This document shows, piece by piece, positions 1 to 9,082 of a DNA stretch of 64,000 nucleotides. The position numbers and the translations under genes are program-made. Source of the stretch: CSP1-4 sp963777975 (GTDB lineage: Bacteria; Chloroflexota; Limnocylindria; Limnocylindrales; CSP1-4); NCBI GenBank assembly GCA_963777975.1, contig CAVZSO010000003.1, positions 372,001 through 436,000 of the forward strand. The letters run 5' to 3'. Position 1 is the first letter of the stretch. Each line of letters begins with the position of its first letter. The notes beneath the pieces were generated by a model. It searched no databases. It had not been told where the DNA came from and was given only the letters and a program-made list of their open reading frames with translations.

Positions 1-338
1 GCCGTCGCCCGTATCGCCGACCGCGCCGGTGCCGGTGATCGTGCGTCCGTCGGAGCGCATACGTGTGCCGCGCCGTACCGGCGATCGTGCTGATCTCGCC
101 GTGCGTATCCACCTTCCGGACGCGGTTCGTCCCGTCGTCCACGACGTACAGCGTCGCCATCCCCGCCGACGGCGACGTCGGAAGGGCTGAAGAGCTGCGC
201 CTCGAGGCTGGGCCGCCGGCACCGCCAGTCAGCGTCCGGCGCCGACCCGACCGGTGCACGGTCAGCGTAGGCAGCGAATGCTGAGGTCAGTCGGGCTTCG
301 AAGGCGGACTGGGCGGTGAGTGTCGGTCGGTCGTTCAT
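1..338 (-). pseudogene. NHL-repeat beta-propeller protein, 5' part, frame-broken, runs off the window
   Basis: Reading leftwards from the ATG at 338, the first ~60 residues are a short N-terminal segment followed by an NHL-type blade start (LFSPSDVAVGGDGD). The blade continues only after a frame change near 160, as LYVVDDGTNRVRKV and then STIAGTA. A third frame near position 60 gives TITGTGAVGDTGDG, again NHL-like. NHL repeats form six-bladed propellers that bind proteins or ligands. The ATG overlaps the stop of the upstream sigma-factor gene (ATGA), so the two are probably co-translated and the protein may be linked to that regulator. Two frame changes in 300 bp mean either decay or sequence error. 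The C-terminus lies outside the window. Confidence 0.5.
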
Positions 339-895
339 CGTCGGTCGCCCTCCGGGGGCTCAAGGTCGTTGCGCAGGCGGTCGAGGAGTCGGGCGAGGCG
401 GCTGCGCACGCCTGAGGCGGTCAGGCCGAGGTGGGATGCGATCTCGGTCGAGTCGAGTCCGGCCACGAAACGCAGGGCGAGGAGCGCCCGGTCGTCGGGC
501 TGGAGCTCGCGCAGGACCCGCTCGAGGTCCACGACGGCGATGAACGCGGCGGATCGCCGCCGCCGTGCCGATCGCTGGCCTCGGTCAGGTCGACGACCGC
601 CACCCGCCGCTGCCGGCGGAGGTGCTGGCGGGCCTCGTTGGCGGCGATGGCCACCAGCCATGCATGGACCTGCTCGGGCTGCCGAAGGCTCGACAGCCGA
701 CGCCAGGCGATGGTCCAGGCCGACTGGACGGCGTCACGGGTGGCCTCGACGTCGCCGCAGATGACGTACGCGACGCGCGCCATGGCGGCGTGGTGTTCCG
801 CCACCAAGGTGGCGAACGCTGCTTCGGTCGCCGCCAGCTGCCAGGCGAACCGTGGCATCGATCGCGTGGACGTCCTGCACGGCGATGTCCGTCAT
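335..895 (-). CDS. ECF-type RNA polymerase sigma factor, frame-broken
   Basis: The sigma-70 region 2 half reads from about 858 (FATLVAEHHAAMARVAYV, then a WLVAIAANEARQHLRRQRR helix). The region 4 half reads in another frame from about 565 to the stop at 335 (LERVLRELQPDDRALLALRF, then LDSTEIASHLGLTASGVRSR, the -35-binding helix-turn-helix). A frame change near 555-590 joins them into a normal ~185-residue ECF factor. The ATG at 895 is the likely start, needing one more frame correction near 860; the frame open at 858 begins MPRF. It directs core polymerase to a small regulon. No anti-sigma factor is recognisable; the overlapping NHL gene downstream could serve as a partner, which is inference. 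Confidence 0.7.
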
Positions 896-931
896 GGAAG
901 GTAGATGCTGAGACGCGGGTAGTGTCCCACG

Positions 932-1965
932 TCATTGCGGTCGTGAGCTGCCGCCGCCGACGCGGGCGTTCAGTACCGTCGTCAGGGCGTGGGGCGCATC
1001 CCGCGGGTCGGATGGTGTACAGGTTGGTCGCTTTCGTCGTGTCCTGGAAGGAGCCGAGCGGGTAGGTGTGAAGACGATGCGCTCGCCGTCGCGGCTCCAG
1101 TCCGGATAGGAAGCGAACAGCGCAGGATCGGTCAGGATGCGTGGTGCATCGGCCTCAGAGCCGTCCGCCTTCACGACGGCGATGGAGCTGCTCAGGATGT
1201 TCTCGTCGGTCGGTGGCACCGGGTACCGCATGACCGTGAAGCCGAGCTGCGTGCCGTCCGGAGACCAACGCGGACCGTCGTACTCGACGTACTCGGAATC
1301 GGCGACGGGCGGCACCGCGACGACACGCGTGGCACCGGTCACCAGGTCGACGACTTCGAGCGCCACCCGATCGTATGCCTCCCCGGCCTCCCGTGGGAAG
1401 CCCCGCTGGAACGCCAGGTGCCCGCCATCGGGCGACCAGGCCGGTGCGGCGACCCCTCCACATGGTCCGCCATCGCAGGTGACGACCTGCGCGATCCGTC
1501 CCGAGAGGCTGCCGTCGCTGGCCAGGGCCATGCCGACCGGGTGGTCAAGCTGTGCTGCTGTCGCGGGTCCGCCGTCGCCATCGCCGACCGGTCGTGCCGG
1601 AAGCCGGAGGTCACGAGCGCCACGGCCGCCGTCCGGCGCGGATGCGACGCCGGCGAGAGGTAACCACCGGTCGTGCCAGTGCCAGCCACGATCTCCGTGC
1701 GCGTGGACGACGCCGGCGTTCGAGCCCGGTGCGGCGACGGACCGGCGCGCACAGACCGGTGGCGACCGTCGAGGGAAGCCTGACGCCGTACAGGCGGCGG
1801 CCATGGCCGGCCGTCAGCGGCGAGGACGGCCGGCCGCCGGCACCAGGCGCGCCGACCGCCCTGGCGCCGCGCAGACAGCGAATCCGAGGCCGCAGTAAGA
1901 GGAGCACGGCTCGACGCCCCCTCGGCGCTCGCGGTCGGACGGCAGACCGATGCCGCAGACGACAC
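932..1965 (-). pseudogene. TolB/PD40-type beta-propeller protein with NHL-like N-terminal half, frame-broken
   Basis: The central part (about 1060-1480) is a clear TolB-like propeller: APAWSPDGGHLAFQR, GPRWSPDGTQLGFTV and YPDWSRDGERIVFT are three PD40 blades. Upstream, two frames hold NHL-like pieces (TEIVAGTGTTGG near 1690 and DHPVGMALASDGSL near 1520). The C-terminus also switches frame: NLYTIRPAG around 1015-1030 lies in a different frame from the final stop at 932. No single start can be assigned; coding-like sequence reaches about 1965. It sits just upstream of the sigma-factor gene on the same strand. The protein is probably secreted or regulatory, but its function is unknown. Confidence 0.45.
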
Positions 1966-1969
1966 GGTA

Positions 1970-3354
1970 TCAGACGCGGAGCGAAGCTGCGACCGACAGG
2001 ACGGAGGCTTGGTCCGAGGGTCGCTCAGGAAGGCTCGGCCTCGGGTTTGCCGATCGGTCTGCGCTCACGATCTCCGGCGCCGGCGCTCCGCTGTCCACGT
2101 ACGAGGCGAAGGCCGCTTCGAGGCCGACATCCCGGCCGGCCCGCTCGGAGAGCAGCCACTTGTGCTCCAGCAGGTCGCAGTACGCCTGGAGCGCGTCGCG
2201 CCCCGGCCCGATGATGAGGGCCAGCCGGGCCAGGGCCGGGTCCAGGCGCTCGGCCCGCCAGCGGGCCGCTCCCTCCTCGCGGGAGACCGGCATCGCCCGA
2301 CGACGAGGCCAGCCAGGCCCGGTACTCGCGCATGTCGTTGAGCAGCAGCCGCGCCTGACCCTCGAGCGCATTGATGCGCGCTCGACGCCGGAGCTCTCTC
2401 GTGTGGAAGTCCCGTTCGGAGACGACGACCCGCAGCCGAGCCTGGCCGTCGATGGACGGCCGCTCGGCATCGCCGCGCTCGGCGTCGCCACGCTCGATGT
2501 CGCTGCGCTCGACGTCGCCTGCGCTCGGTTCGAGCTCGATCTCCTCGACGGCGAAGCCGAGGTCGTTCAGGCGGCGGACCCTGGCTTCGATGGCGAAGGC
2601 GTCGCCGAAGGCGACCGTCTCGACGTGGAAGAGCTCCGCCCAGAGGTCCTCGTATCGACCACGAACGGCTGACGCGGCGGCGACCTGATCGTCCATCGCG
2701 TCCGTCCGACCCTGCGACGCGGCCAGGTCGGCCAGGCCGAAGGCCACGTTCTCGACGAGCACGTCGAGGTCGGCCACTCGTTGGCCGTCGGACAGCCGAG
2801 GATGGATCTCGCTGGTCTCGGCGTCCACGAGATGCGCCTGCAGGCGGTCGCCGTCGCGGCGCAGGAGCGTGTTGGCCAGGGAGCAGTCGCCCCAGTAGAC
2901 GCCAGCGCGATGCAGGTCGACGAGGAGCGAGGCCATGGCATCGAGGAGCCGATCGCGATAGCCGCCGGAGATCAGCGGCAGGCGGCCCATCAGGCGCCGG
3001 TATTGCAGGGAGTGACGCAGGTAGGCGGTGGCCAGGATGGCGGTCGCATCGTCCGGCCGTTCCGCGATGCCGATGACGCGCACCGCCGGCAGGGCACGGA
3101 CTTCCATCTCGCGCAGGACGTCGTACTCACGCCTGGCCACCTCGATGGGCTCCTCCTTGAGGGCCACGGTCTCACCATCGATGACGGCGAACCGAACAGG
3201 GTGACGAGACGGGCCGACGCCGAGTCGCCTGAAGACCGCCGACCCTTTCGGCCACCGTCCCAGCGGCGCGGCCCAGGGCAGGCCGAGCAGCGCCGGGCGT
3301 CGGTCGTCGCAGGCGGAGGTGGAGCGGCCGGTCGGCGCCAGGCGACCTGGTCAT
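1970..3354 (-). CDS. DUF4032-family protein (kinase-like fold), two frame changes
   Basis: A composite of about 460 residues matches the DUF4032 architecture: an N-terminal module (LLGLPWAAPLGRWP), a lipopolysaccharide-kinase-like domain with ALKEEPIEVARREYDVLREM (nucleotide-binding Lys and Glu region), the catalytic-loop-like LLVDLHRAGVYWGDCSLANT and VDAETSEIHPRLSDGQR, and a C-terminal helical module ending LLEHKWLLSERAGRDVG. Frame changes are needed near 3300 and 2290. The start ATG at 3354 is chosen because LHLRLRRPTP follows it and fits the family N-terminus; the frame containing MALKEEP has a stop just upstream. It is last in the exporter operon. Biochemical role is unknown in general; a phosphotransfer role is inferred from the fold. 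Confidence 0.75.
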
Positions 3355-3392
3355 CCGCGCTCGCCCACGGGCACCGGCACCGAATGGCTCGG

Positions 3393-4208
3393 TCATCGGC
3401 GCTCGTCCACGGGGACCGGCACCGAACGTCCCGGGCCCCAGACTTCCGGCCCGCAGACGAACTCGCGTGGCGGTCGGCCATGGTCGGCATGCCACGCCTC
3501 GAGATCCGCCGCCTCGCTCGGCAGCGCACCGGACGAGAACGCGCCGACCAGCCAGTCCGTGATCTCCGAGAACGAGCCCCAGGCCGTGAACGGATGACCG
3601 ACCTCCGCGCACCAGCGGGCCAGCGGCCCCTTGGCGAAGACGACGTCGGCGTGGTGGGCGGCATACCGATCGCTGGTGCCGTCGCCGATGAAGACGACGA
3701 CCCGACCGCCCACCTGGTGAGCGCGGACGCGCTCGCGCTTGCAGGTGCCGCACACGAAGCAGGCCGGGTGGCCGAAGGGAAAGGTCATGCCCTCCGGGCC
3801 GGCCACGCGGTTCTCGTTGGTCGCGATCGGCAGGTCGGCCAGCGCCGGCGCGAGGCCGCCGCAGGTTCGACTCGACGTAGAAGCCGAGCCCGTCGCTGAC
3901 GATCTCGATGGCTGCGCCGCGGGCTTCGACGGCAGCCACGAAGGCCGGGAAAGCCGGCGTCGTGCGGCAGTGCCGGCTGCCGCCGACCGCAGCAGATCCG
4001 CGTCGCGGGGCAGGACCGCCATGTCCCACTGCATCAGCTCGCGCGAACCGACGCGGCCGGCATCGTAGTCGGCGTCCTTGGCTGCGACCGTCGCGCGGTC
4101 GGCCACGAAGCGGTCCATCAGCGCGTCGCCGACGTCGACGCTCGAGATGGTGCCGTCGTAGTCGACCAGGAAGCTGACCGGTACCCCGTCGGCGGCGAAG
4201 ATCGGCAC
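3393..4208 (-). CDS. HAD-superfamily phosphatase, MtnX / phosphoserine-phosphatase-like
   Basis: Motif I is LVDYDGTISSVDVGDALM (nucleophile and acid Asp residues), and motif III/IV is VVFIGDGTSDRYAAHHADVV with the conserved GDGxSD core and a following FAKGPLARWC, typical of the MtnX branch that dephosphorylates a methionine-salvage intermediate. HPACFVCGTCKRERV contains a CxxC pair. The segment between about 3865 and 3965 is out of frame; the other frame gives AFPAFVAAVEARGAAIEIVS, the expected motif II region, so two compensating indels are present. Start is GTG at 4208. Substrate is uncertain because no other mtn gene is nearby. It lies between an EamA transporter and the DUF4032 gene in one transcription unit. 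Confidence 0.7.
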   Translation of the reverse strand: MPIFAADGVPVSFLVDYDGTISSVDVGDALMDRFVADRATVAAKDADYDAGRVGSRELMQWDMAVLPRDADLLRSAAAGTAARRRLSRPSWLPSKPAAQPSRSSATGSASTSSRTCGGLAPALADLPIATNENRVAGPEGMTFPFGHPACFVCGTCKRERVRAHQVGGRVVVFIGDGTSDRYAAHHADVVFAKGPLARWCAEVGHPFTAWGSFSEITDWLVGAFSSGALPSEAADLEAWHADHGRPPREFVCGPEVWGPGRSVPVPVDERR

Positions 4209-4224
4209 GCTGCGGTGCGCGACT

Positions 4225-5200
4225 CATCTGAGATGGGCTCGCGCTGACGACGCCGTCGAAGGCACGGACCGCCAGCCGCCGGGCGTCGCCGCGGGCGATG
4301 AGGATGCCAAGGCCGATGACCAGGCCGCCGACCACCTGGCCGGGCAGGATCGGCTCCGACAGGAGCAGCGACGCCAGGACGAGCGTGATGAACGGCGTCA
4401 GGAACTGGTAGCTCGTGACGCGCGTGGGGCCGAGCACGCCGGACGCCGTGCAGGGTGACCACGTTGGCGACGGCGACCGAGACGATCGACGAGAAGAGGA
4501 GCAGCAGCCAGGCGCCGGGCGGCACGCTGGCGAAGTCGAAGCCGATGAGCGGGATGAGCCCGAATGGCGCCATGACGCACAGCCCGCCGACGATAGCCCA
4601 CGAGGCCGTCTTGAGCGGTGAATGTCGCCGCAGCAGCGTGGCGCCAAAGGCCACGTAGGCCGCCCAGGCTGCCGCCGCCAGCAGGGTCATGGCCGGCCCG
4701 ACGAGGCCCGCATCGAAGGCCAGCGCGCGGCCGGAGGCGACGACCACGACCACACCGAGCATCGAGACCGCGATGCCGATCACCTTCTCCCGGGTCAGCG
4801 TGTCGGTGCCGGCGATCGAGGCCAACAGCGCGGTGAGCACCGGCGTGGCCGCCACGATGAGCGCCGACTCCCCGGCGCCCGTCGAGCGCAGGGCGGTCGA
4901 CCAGAGGACCTGGTACAACCCGAAGCCGAGGGCGCCCAGGAGCAGGATCGTGGCCAGGTCGCGACGCGGCATCAGCAGGCTGCCCTCGCGCACGCGCGTC
5001 GCGACCAGCAGGAAGCCGATCGGGATGCCGAATCGCAGGAAGGCCATCGAGACCGGCGGCAGGATGCCGACGAGGTACTTCATGGCCACGAAGTTGAAGC
5101 CCCAGAAGACGATGACGCCAAAGACCGCCGCCTCGGCGAGGCGACGGTCTCGAGCGGCGGCGGCCGACCGTGTCGGCCGCGTGGAGCTGGAGTGGCTCAG
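4225..5200 (-). CDS. EamA/DMT-family permease, probable CTG start
   Basis: About ten hydrophobic segments in two EamA repeats: the first begins AAVFGVIVFWGFNFVAMKYL, the second LVGPAMTLLAAAAWAAYVAF. A frame change near 4445 is required; the other frame continues SYQFLTPFITLVLASLLLSE then GGLVIGLGILIARG. The end is uncertain because that frame has no stop before the next gene. The first membrane segment lies upstream of any ATG or GTG in frame. The only plausible initiator is CTG at 5200, which overlaps the previous stop as CTGA and has a GGAGG-like sequence before it. The family exports amino acids, nucleosides or metabolites; no substrate can be assigned here. Confidence 0.7.
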
Positions 5201-5352
5201 ACCGCCTCCGCCTCCAGCTCAAGGGCCTCTTCGTCCGCCTCCTCGGTCAGCTTCAACCAGACGAAGAGCCCGGTCAGCACCAGGAGCGGCAGGACGACGA
5301 GGGTGGCCAGGGTGATGCCGAGCGCGGCAGCCACGATCTTGAGGGCTTTCAT
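5197..5352 (-). CDS. 51-residue single-pass membrane microprotein
   Basis: A complete small gene of 51 codons with an N-terminal basic start (MKALKIVAAAL), one hydrophobic helix (residues ~6-33, GITLATLVVLPLLVLTGLFV) and a strongly acidic tail (EEADEEALELEAEAV). The ATG at 5352 overlaps the upstream stop (ATGA) and its own stop overlaps the next start (CTGA), so it is embedded in the exporter operon and probably translationally coupled on both sides. No homologue is recognised. A basic end, one helix and an acidic cytosolic tail suit a small regulatory or accessory subunit of a membrane complex such as the adjacent ABC-2 exporter, but that is inference from position only. Confidence 0.7.
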   Translation of the reverse strand: MKALKIVAAALGITLATLVVLPLLVLTGLFVWLKLTEEADEEALELEAEAV

Positions 5353-5948
5353 GGTTCGAACCTCCGTTGCTTGGGTCGGCGTCGGCGAGACCGACGAACC
5401 GACGGGGTCAGGTCGTTGCAGTCGCTGAATTCGGCCGTCGACGCGCTCGAGCGCTCGTCGCGCAGCGCCGGACCCTCCACCACCAGGCGGTCGATGTCGT
5501 CGCGCGTGAATTCGGCCAGCATGTGCTGGGAGCCGGTCTGGCTCGCGTGCAGCAGTCGGAGGACGAAGGCGCCGTCCTGCTCGAAGAAGAAGATGTCGCG
5601 CGGCTTCTGGCCGTCCATCCAGCGCCCGATGACGCGGAGCGCCTTCTCGTAGTGGCCCGCGGTCGCGTAGTCGGGCACCGGCGTGCCGGCGTTGCGGCGC
5701 GCAGCAGCCTCGTCCATGAAGCGCGCGATGTCGTCGTCGAAGAAGGTCAGCGTCTCCTTGTGCAGGTTGCCGACCGACTCTGCCCAGGCGCCGGCGTCGG
5801 CGGCGGTCACCGCCAGCCCCTGGACGACGAAGCCGTCCGGCACCTCGAGCAGCAGGATCTCGCGCATGCCGCGCTGGTCGAGGAAGGCGCCGATCGAGCG
5901 CAGGACCTCCTCGAAGTCCTGGCGCGGACTGCCTTCGTAGATGCGCAT
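5349..5948 (-). CDS. Conserved-looking 199-aa protein with two tandem ~88-residue units
   Basis: Start ATG at 5948 has GGGAGG just upstream. Residues ~12-80 and ~100-160 repeat one pattern: FEEVLRSIGAFLDQRGMREI then EVPDGFVVQGL, and YEKALRVIGRWMDGQKPRDI then EQDGAFVLRLL. Each is followed by an acidic helix (FFDDDIARFMDEAAARR; FTRDDIDRLVVEGPALR). The protein is soluble, has no signal peptide, and ends in a basic tail (VRRSRRRRPKQRR). It lies 10 bp after the second ABC permease and overlaps the microprotein start, so it belongs to the exporter operon. Function is unknown; a cytosolic regulator or adaptor of the transporter is the simplest guess. Confidence 0.75.
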   Translation of the reverse strand: MRIYEGSPRQDFEEVLRSIGAFLDQRGMREILLLEVPDGFVVQGLAVTAADAGAWAESVGNLHKETLTFFDDDIARFMDEAAARRNAGTPVPDYATAGHYEKALRVIGRWMDGQKPRDIFFFEQDGAFVLRLLHASQTGSQHMLAEFTRDDIDRLVVEGPALRDERSSASTAEFSDCNDLTPSVRRSRRRRPKQRRFEP

Positions 5949-5958
5949 GCGGCCTCCC

Positions 5959-6909
5959 TCAGGAGCCGGTCGTCTGGTCGATGAGGCCCCGCTCCTTGGC
6001 CCGCGCCTCACTCCAGCGGAAGACGACCCAGGCAACGAGTGTAACGACGACCGTCGTGGCCAGCAAGGCGACCACGATCGTGCCGTGGTCGGGCGCGTTG
6101 GTGCCGGTCGCGCTGGTCCACAGCGAGCCCTGGCCACCGATGCCGGTGGGGGTCCCCGGGAAGGCTGCCTGACGCACGCCTTCGAGCCACCAGGTCAGCG
6201 GCACCAGCAGGCCGACGGCCTGGATGGGCATCGGCAGCACGGCCAGGGGGAAGACGGCGGCCACGACCAGGAAGAGCGCGCCGGCGACCGCCTCGGGGTA
6301 CGACCAGGATTCCTGTCGCGTCTGGAGGCAGACGGCGGCCATCACGATGCCGAAGGCCACGATGGCCGTCATGCCGACGACCAGGCAGACCGCCAGGAGC
6401 GGCCAATCGACGCTCGTGAAGGCGAACGGGACGCCGAGGAAGAGGACGCCGACGGCGAGCACGATGACGGCACCCATGGCGCCGATGGCGATGCGCGCGA
6501 CACCCCGCCCCATCAGCACGACCTTGAAGTCGCTGGGGCTGACGTAGATGTACTTGAGCATCCGGTAGCGCTCGCGATCGTCGAGCACCGACCACGCCAG
6601 GCCGGCCATGCCGCTCATCACGAAGGCCCATAGCGCGCTGCCGACGATGACGAAGCCGCGGGCCTGATCAGCGCCCGGCCCCGCGATGACGAGGAGCATG
6701 AAGACGAGGATCAGCGCGCTGGCGATCGGCTTGGCCACGGAGTAGATGAAGAAGAGCAGCGGGTCGGTCCAGTTGGCCTCCATCTGCCAGCCAAGCTTGG
6801 CCGCCGTGGTGAAGGCGCGGACGGTGTCGGCCAGGCCTCGGCCGTCGGCACGGCGCCGATCGAAGTCGAGCGGCGCGGCGGTCGTCGGCGCGACCGTGGT
6901 CGTCGTCAT
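5959..6909 (-). CDS. ABC-2 type transporter permease
   Basis: A 316-residue membrane protein starting MTTTTVAPTTAAP at 6909. The N-terminal ~50 residues are cytosolic, followed by about six membrane helices (PLLFFIYSVAKPIASALILV; AIGAMGAVIVLAVGVLFLG; VVGMTAIVAFGIVMAAVCL; VAGALFLVVAAVFPLAVLPM) and a C-terminal helix plus a charged tail. The ABC-2 signature region is YPEAVAGALFLVVAAVFPLA followed by PLTWWLEGVRQAAFP. The ATG overlaps the stop of the preceding permease. Together with that paralogue and the ATPase it forms a heteromeric exporter of the type that moves lipids, polysaccharides or drugs outward. The substrate is not evident from sequence. Confidence 0.9.
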   Translation of the reverse strand: MTTTTVAPTTAAPLDFDRRRADGRGLADTVRAFTTAAKLGWQMEANWTDPLLFFIYSVAKPIASALILVFMLLVIAGPGADQARGFVIVGSALWAFVMSGMAGLAWSVLDDRERYRMLKYIYVSPSDFKVVLMGRGVARIAIGAMGAVIVLAVGVLFLGVPFAFTSVDWPLLAVCLVVGMTAIVAFGIVMAAVCLQTRQESWSYPEAVAGALFLVVAAVFPLAVLPMPIQAVGLLVPLTWWLEGVRQAAFPGTPTGIGGQGSLWTSATGTNAPDHGTIVVALLATTVVVTLVAWVVFRWSEARAKERGLIDQTTGS

Positions 6910-7784
6910 CGCCAGCGCGCCGAGAGCCGGCCCTGCTCGCGGGCGAGGCGCTCCAGGATGCGGAGCATCGCCCGGGCCAGCCACGTGAAGCCGACCGTCA
7001 TGCCGATCAGGATGAGCGCCTCGACCTCGGGCGACGGCGTGCCGGTCGGCCCGATGGTGCCCGCGAAGGCGAGCTGGCGCATGGCGTCGAGCCCGACGGC
7101 GAGCGGGATGATGGCGATGGCGATGGCGCCCACGAAGCCCAGCTTGCCGACCGGGAAGTTGAGGCCGGAGACGAAGTAGACGGGCTCCTGCAGGAGCTGC
7201 GTGAGGTGCCAGGCCTCGCGGCCCCAGAGCACGAAGAGGCTGGCCAGCATCATGCCCAGGCCGTAGAGGGCGGTCAGCGTCAGGAAGAAGACGAGCAGCA
7301 GCAGAGCCCACTGGTCGACCGAGAAGGTCACCCCGTAGACGACGGTGCCCACGAAGAGGATGACCGACGCTCGAACCGAGCTCATGATCAGGCCGCCCAG
7401 GGCCATGCCAAGGAGCACGCTCATCATGTCGACCGGCGAGGCGAAGTAGAGCTCCAGGTTGCCCTGATCCTTCTCCCAGTACAGCTGCGCGGCCATCATC
7501 CAGATGATGTTCAGCCAGAAGGCGGCCATCGCCCCGCCGAGGACGACGAAGCCGATGTAGTCCTCCGGCGCCTGGATGGCGCGATAGACGAAGACGAACG
7601 CGGACATGGTCAGGAACGGGAGCGCGATCTCGAAGAACAGCCACGACGGCTCGCGAAGCAGCCCGAAGACGCGCGGGTACGCTCGACCACCGACCGAACG
7701 GAGGTTCGTCAGCAGCACGTGCCGCGAATCCCAGGCGGCGTCGGCCTGGGGCGTGCGCGGCGTCGATGGCGCCAGCACGCTCAC
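6906..7784 (-). CDS. ABC-2 type transporter permease
   Basis: A 292-residue protein with six predicted helices (LPFLTMSAFVFVYRAI; FVVLGGAMAAFWLNIIWMMA; LLLLVFFLTLTALYGLGMML; AIAIAIIPLAVGLDAMRQLA). The central motif NLELYFASPVDMMSVLLGMA is the conserved P-M-S region of ABC-2 permeases, and the C-terminal half has EPVYFVSGLNFPVGKLG. The start is GTG at 7784, overlapping the ATPase stop (GTGA), and the stop overlaps the next permease ATG. It pairs with the downstream permease as the second membrane subunit of the exporter. The start has no separate ribosome site, consistent with coupled translation. Confidence 0.9.
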   Translation of the reverse strand: MSVLAPSTPRTPQADAAWDSRHVLLTNLRSVGGRAYPRVFGLLREPSWLFFEIALPFLTMSAFVFVYRAIQAPEDYIGFVVLGGAMAAFWLNIIWMMAAQLYWEKDQGNLELYFASPVDMMSVLLGMALGGLIMSSVRASVILFVGTVVYGVTFSVDQWALLLLVFFLTLTALYGLGMMLASLFVLWGREAWHLTQLLQEPVYFVSGLNFPVGKLGFVGAIAIAIIPLAVGLDAMRQLAFAGTIGPTGTPSPEVEALILIGMTVGFTWLARAMLRILERLAREQGRLSARWR

Positions 7785-8902
7785 CGCATGGCCTCGACTT
7801 CGACGGGCTCGCCTTCCCGGCCGGCGTGCGTGATCTCGTCCTGCTCCATCGACGGATCGCTGGGCGGCGTCGGGGGTCGATCGTCGGCGCTCTCATCCTC
7901 CTCGTCGAATCCGCGACCGACGAGCTCGACGAAGACGTCCTCGAGGCTGGGCTCCGACTTCTGGAGGGCGACGATGCGGGCGCCCAGGCCACCCAGGGCG
8001 CTGACCACGGTGCCCAGCGCGGCGTCGTCCTCGAGCGCGAGGTTGACCACGACGGTCTGGCGATCGGTGGCCGCGCCGGCGTCGGCGGCCGACGCGCCGA
8101 CGGCATGGACGACGCCGGGCAGTCCGGCCAGGGCAGCTGGGCCCGCAGGCAGACGGTCGACCTCCAGCCGGAAGATCGACTCGCGCTGCACGCGGCGCTT
8201 GAGGTCGGCCGGCGAGCCGGAGGCGAGGATCCGCCCGTGGTCGACGATGGCGATGTCCTCGCACAGCTCGTCGGCCTCGGCCATGTAGTGGGTGGTCAGC
8301 AGGACCGTGCGGCCGGGCACGGCCGCTCGCCACTCGATGACCAGCTCGCGAACGGTCCGGGCCGCGGCGACGTCGAGGCCGAGCGTCGGCTCGTCGAGGA
8401 ACAGGATCCAGGGGTCGTTGAGCAGGCCGCGGGCGAGGTTCATCTTCTGGCGCTGGCCGGTCGACAGCGCCGACACCTTCTGGGCCCTCTGCTCCTCGAG
8501 CCCGACCGCCTCGATCAGCTCGTCGACGCGCCGCCAGCCCTGCTTCTGGCCGAGGCCGTAGAACTGCGTGAACATCCAGAGCTGCTCGCGCACGGTCAGG
8601 ATGCCGTAGCCCGACTGCTCGCCGCCGGCGACCATGTTCATGATCCGGCGGATCTTCTTGGCATCGGTGGCGACGTCGAAGCCGAAGACCTTGACCGTGC
8701 CCGTGGTCGGCATGAGCAGCGTGGTCATGATCTTGATGAGCGTCGTCTTGCCGGCGCCGTTGGGGCCGAGCAGGCCGAAGAACGTGCCCGGCTCGACGAG
8801 CAGGTCGACGCCGGCCAGCGCGGTCACGTCCTTCGGCTTGGCCGAATAGACGCGCGTGACCTCACGGACGTCGATGGCGGGGGCGACGATGGTGTCTGAC
8901 AC
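7781..8902 (-). CDS. ABC transporter ATP-binding protein (ABC-2 exporter)
   Basis: A 373-residue ATPase with all motifs: Walker A GLLGPNGAGKTTLIK, Q-loop region, signature SALSTGQRQKMNLARGLL (a TGQ variant of LSGGQ), Walker B WILFLDEPTLGLD and switch His TTHYMAEADEL. Residues ~310-373 form the accessory domain common to drug and lipid exporters (PSLEDVFVELVGRGF), followed by an acidic, proline-rich tail. Start is taken as GTG at 8902 (VSDTIVAPAIDVREVTRVY); the open frame extends further upstream but that part reads as basic, low-quality sequence. It is the first gene of an eight-gene minus-strand operon in which nearly every junction overlaps. Confidence 0.92.
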   Translation of the reverse strand: MSDTIVAPAIDVREVTRVYSAKPKDVTALAGVDLLVEPGTFFGLLGPNGAGKTTLIKIMTTLLMPTTGTVKVFGFDVATDAKKIRRIMNMVAGGEQSGYGILTVREQLWMFTQFYGLGQKQGWRRVDELIEAVGLEEQRAQKVSALSTGQRQKMNLARGLLNDPWILFLDEPTLGLDVAAARTVRELVIEWRAAVPGRTVLLTTHYMAEADELCEDIAIVDHGRILASGSPADLKRRVQRESIFRLEVDRLPAGPAALAGLPGVVHAVGASAADAGAATDRQTVVVNLALEDDAALGTVVSALGGLGARIVALQKSEPSLEDVFVELVGRGFDEEDESADDRPPTPPSDPSMEQDEITHAGREGEPVEVEAMR

Positions 8903-9082
8903 GGGCGTGGTGGACCTCGACCGGGATGATCGGACTCTCGAGCGGTGCGGCGTGAAGGCTCGGTCGGCGCGCATGGACGCCAGTGCGGAGCCTCGTCGGG
9001 ACGGCAGGGCTCAAGGGTCGGGTCGGACGCGCTCGAGACCTCGTGATGGCGCGGCGCTCGCCGATCTCGATGACGCTCGTGG

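Noticed and set aside
2400..2560. Repeated ERGD/ERSD-coding word as a functional repeat
   Set aside because: Low-complexity linker inside the DUF4032 gene (four short units); no sign of a separate element.
5959..8106. 715-aa ORF covering both permeases
   Set aside because: Only the last 316 residues are permease-like; the rest is Arg/Pro-rich shadow of the overlapping permease and ATPase genes.
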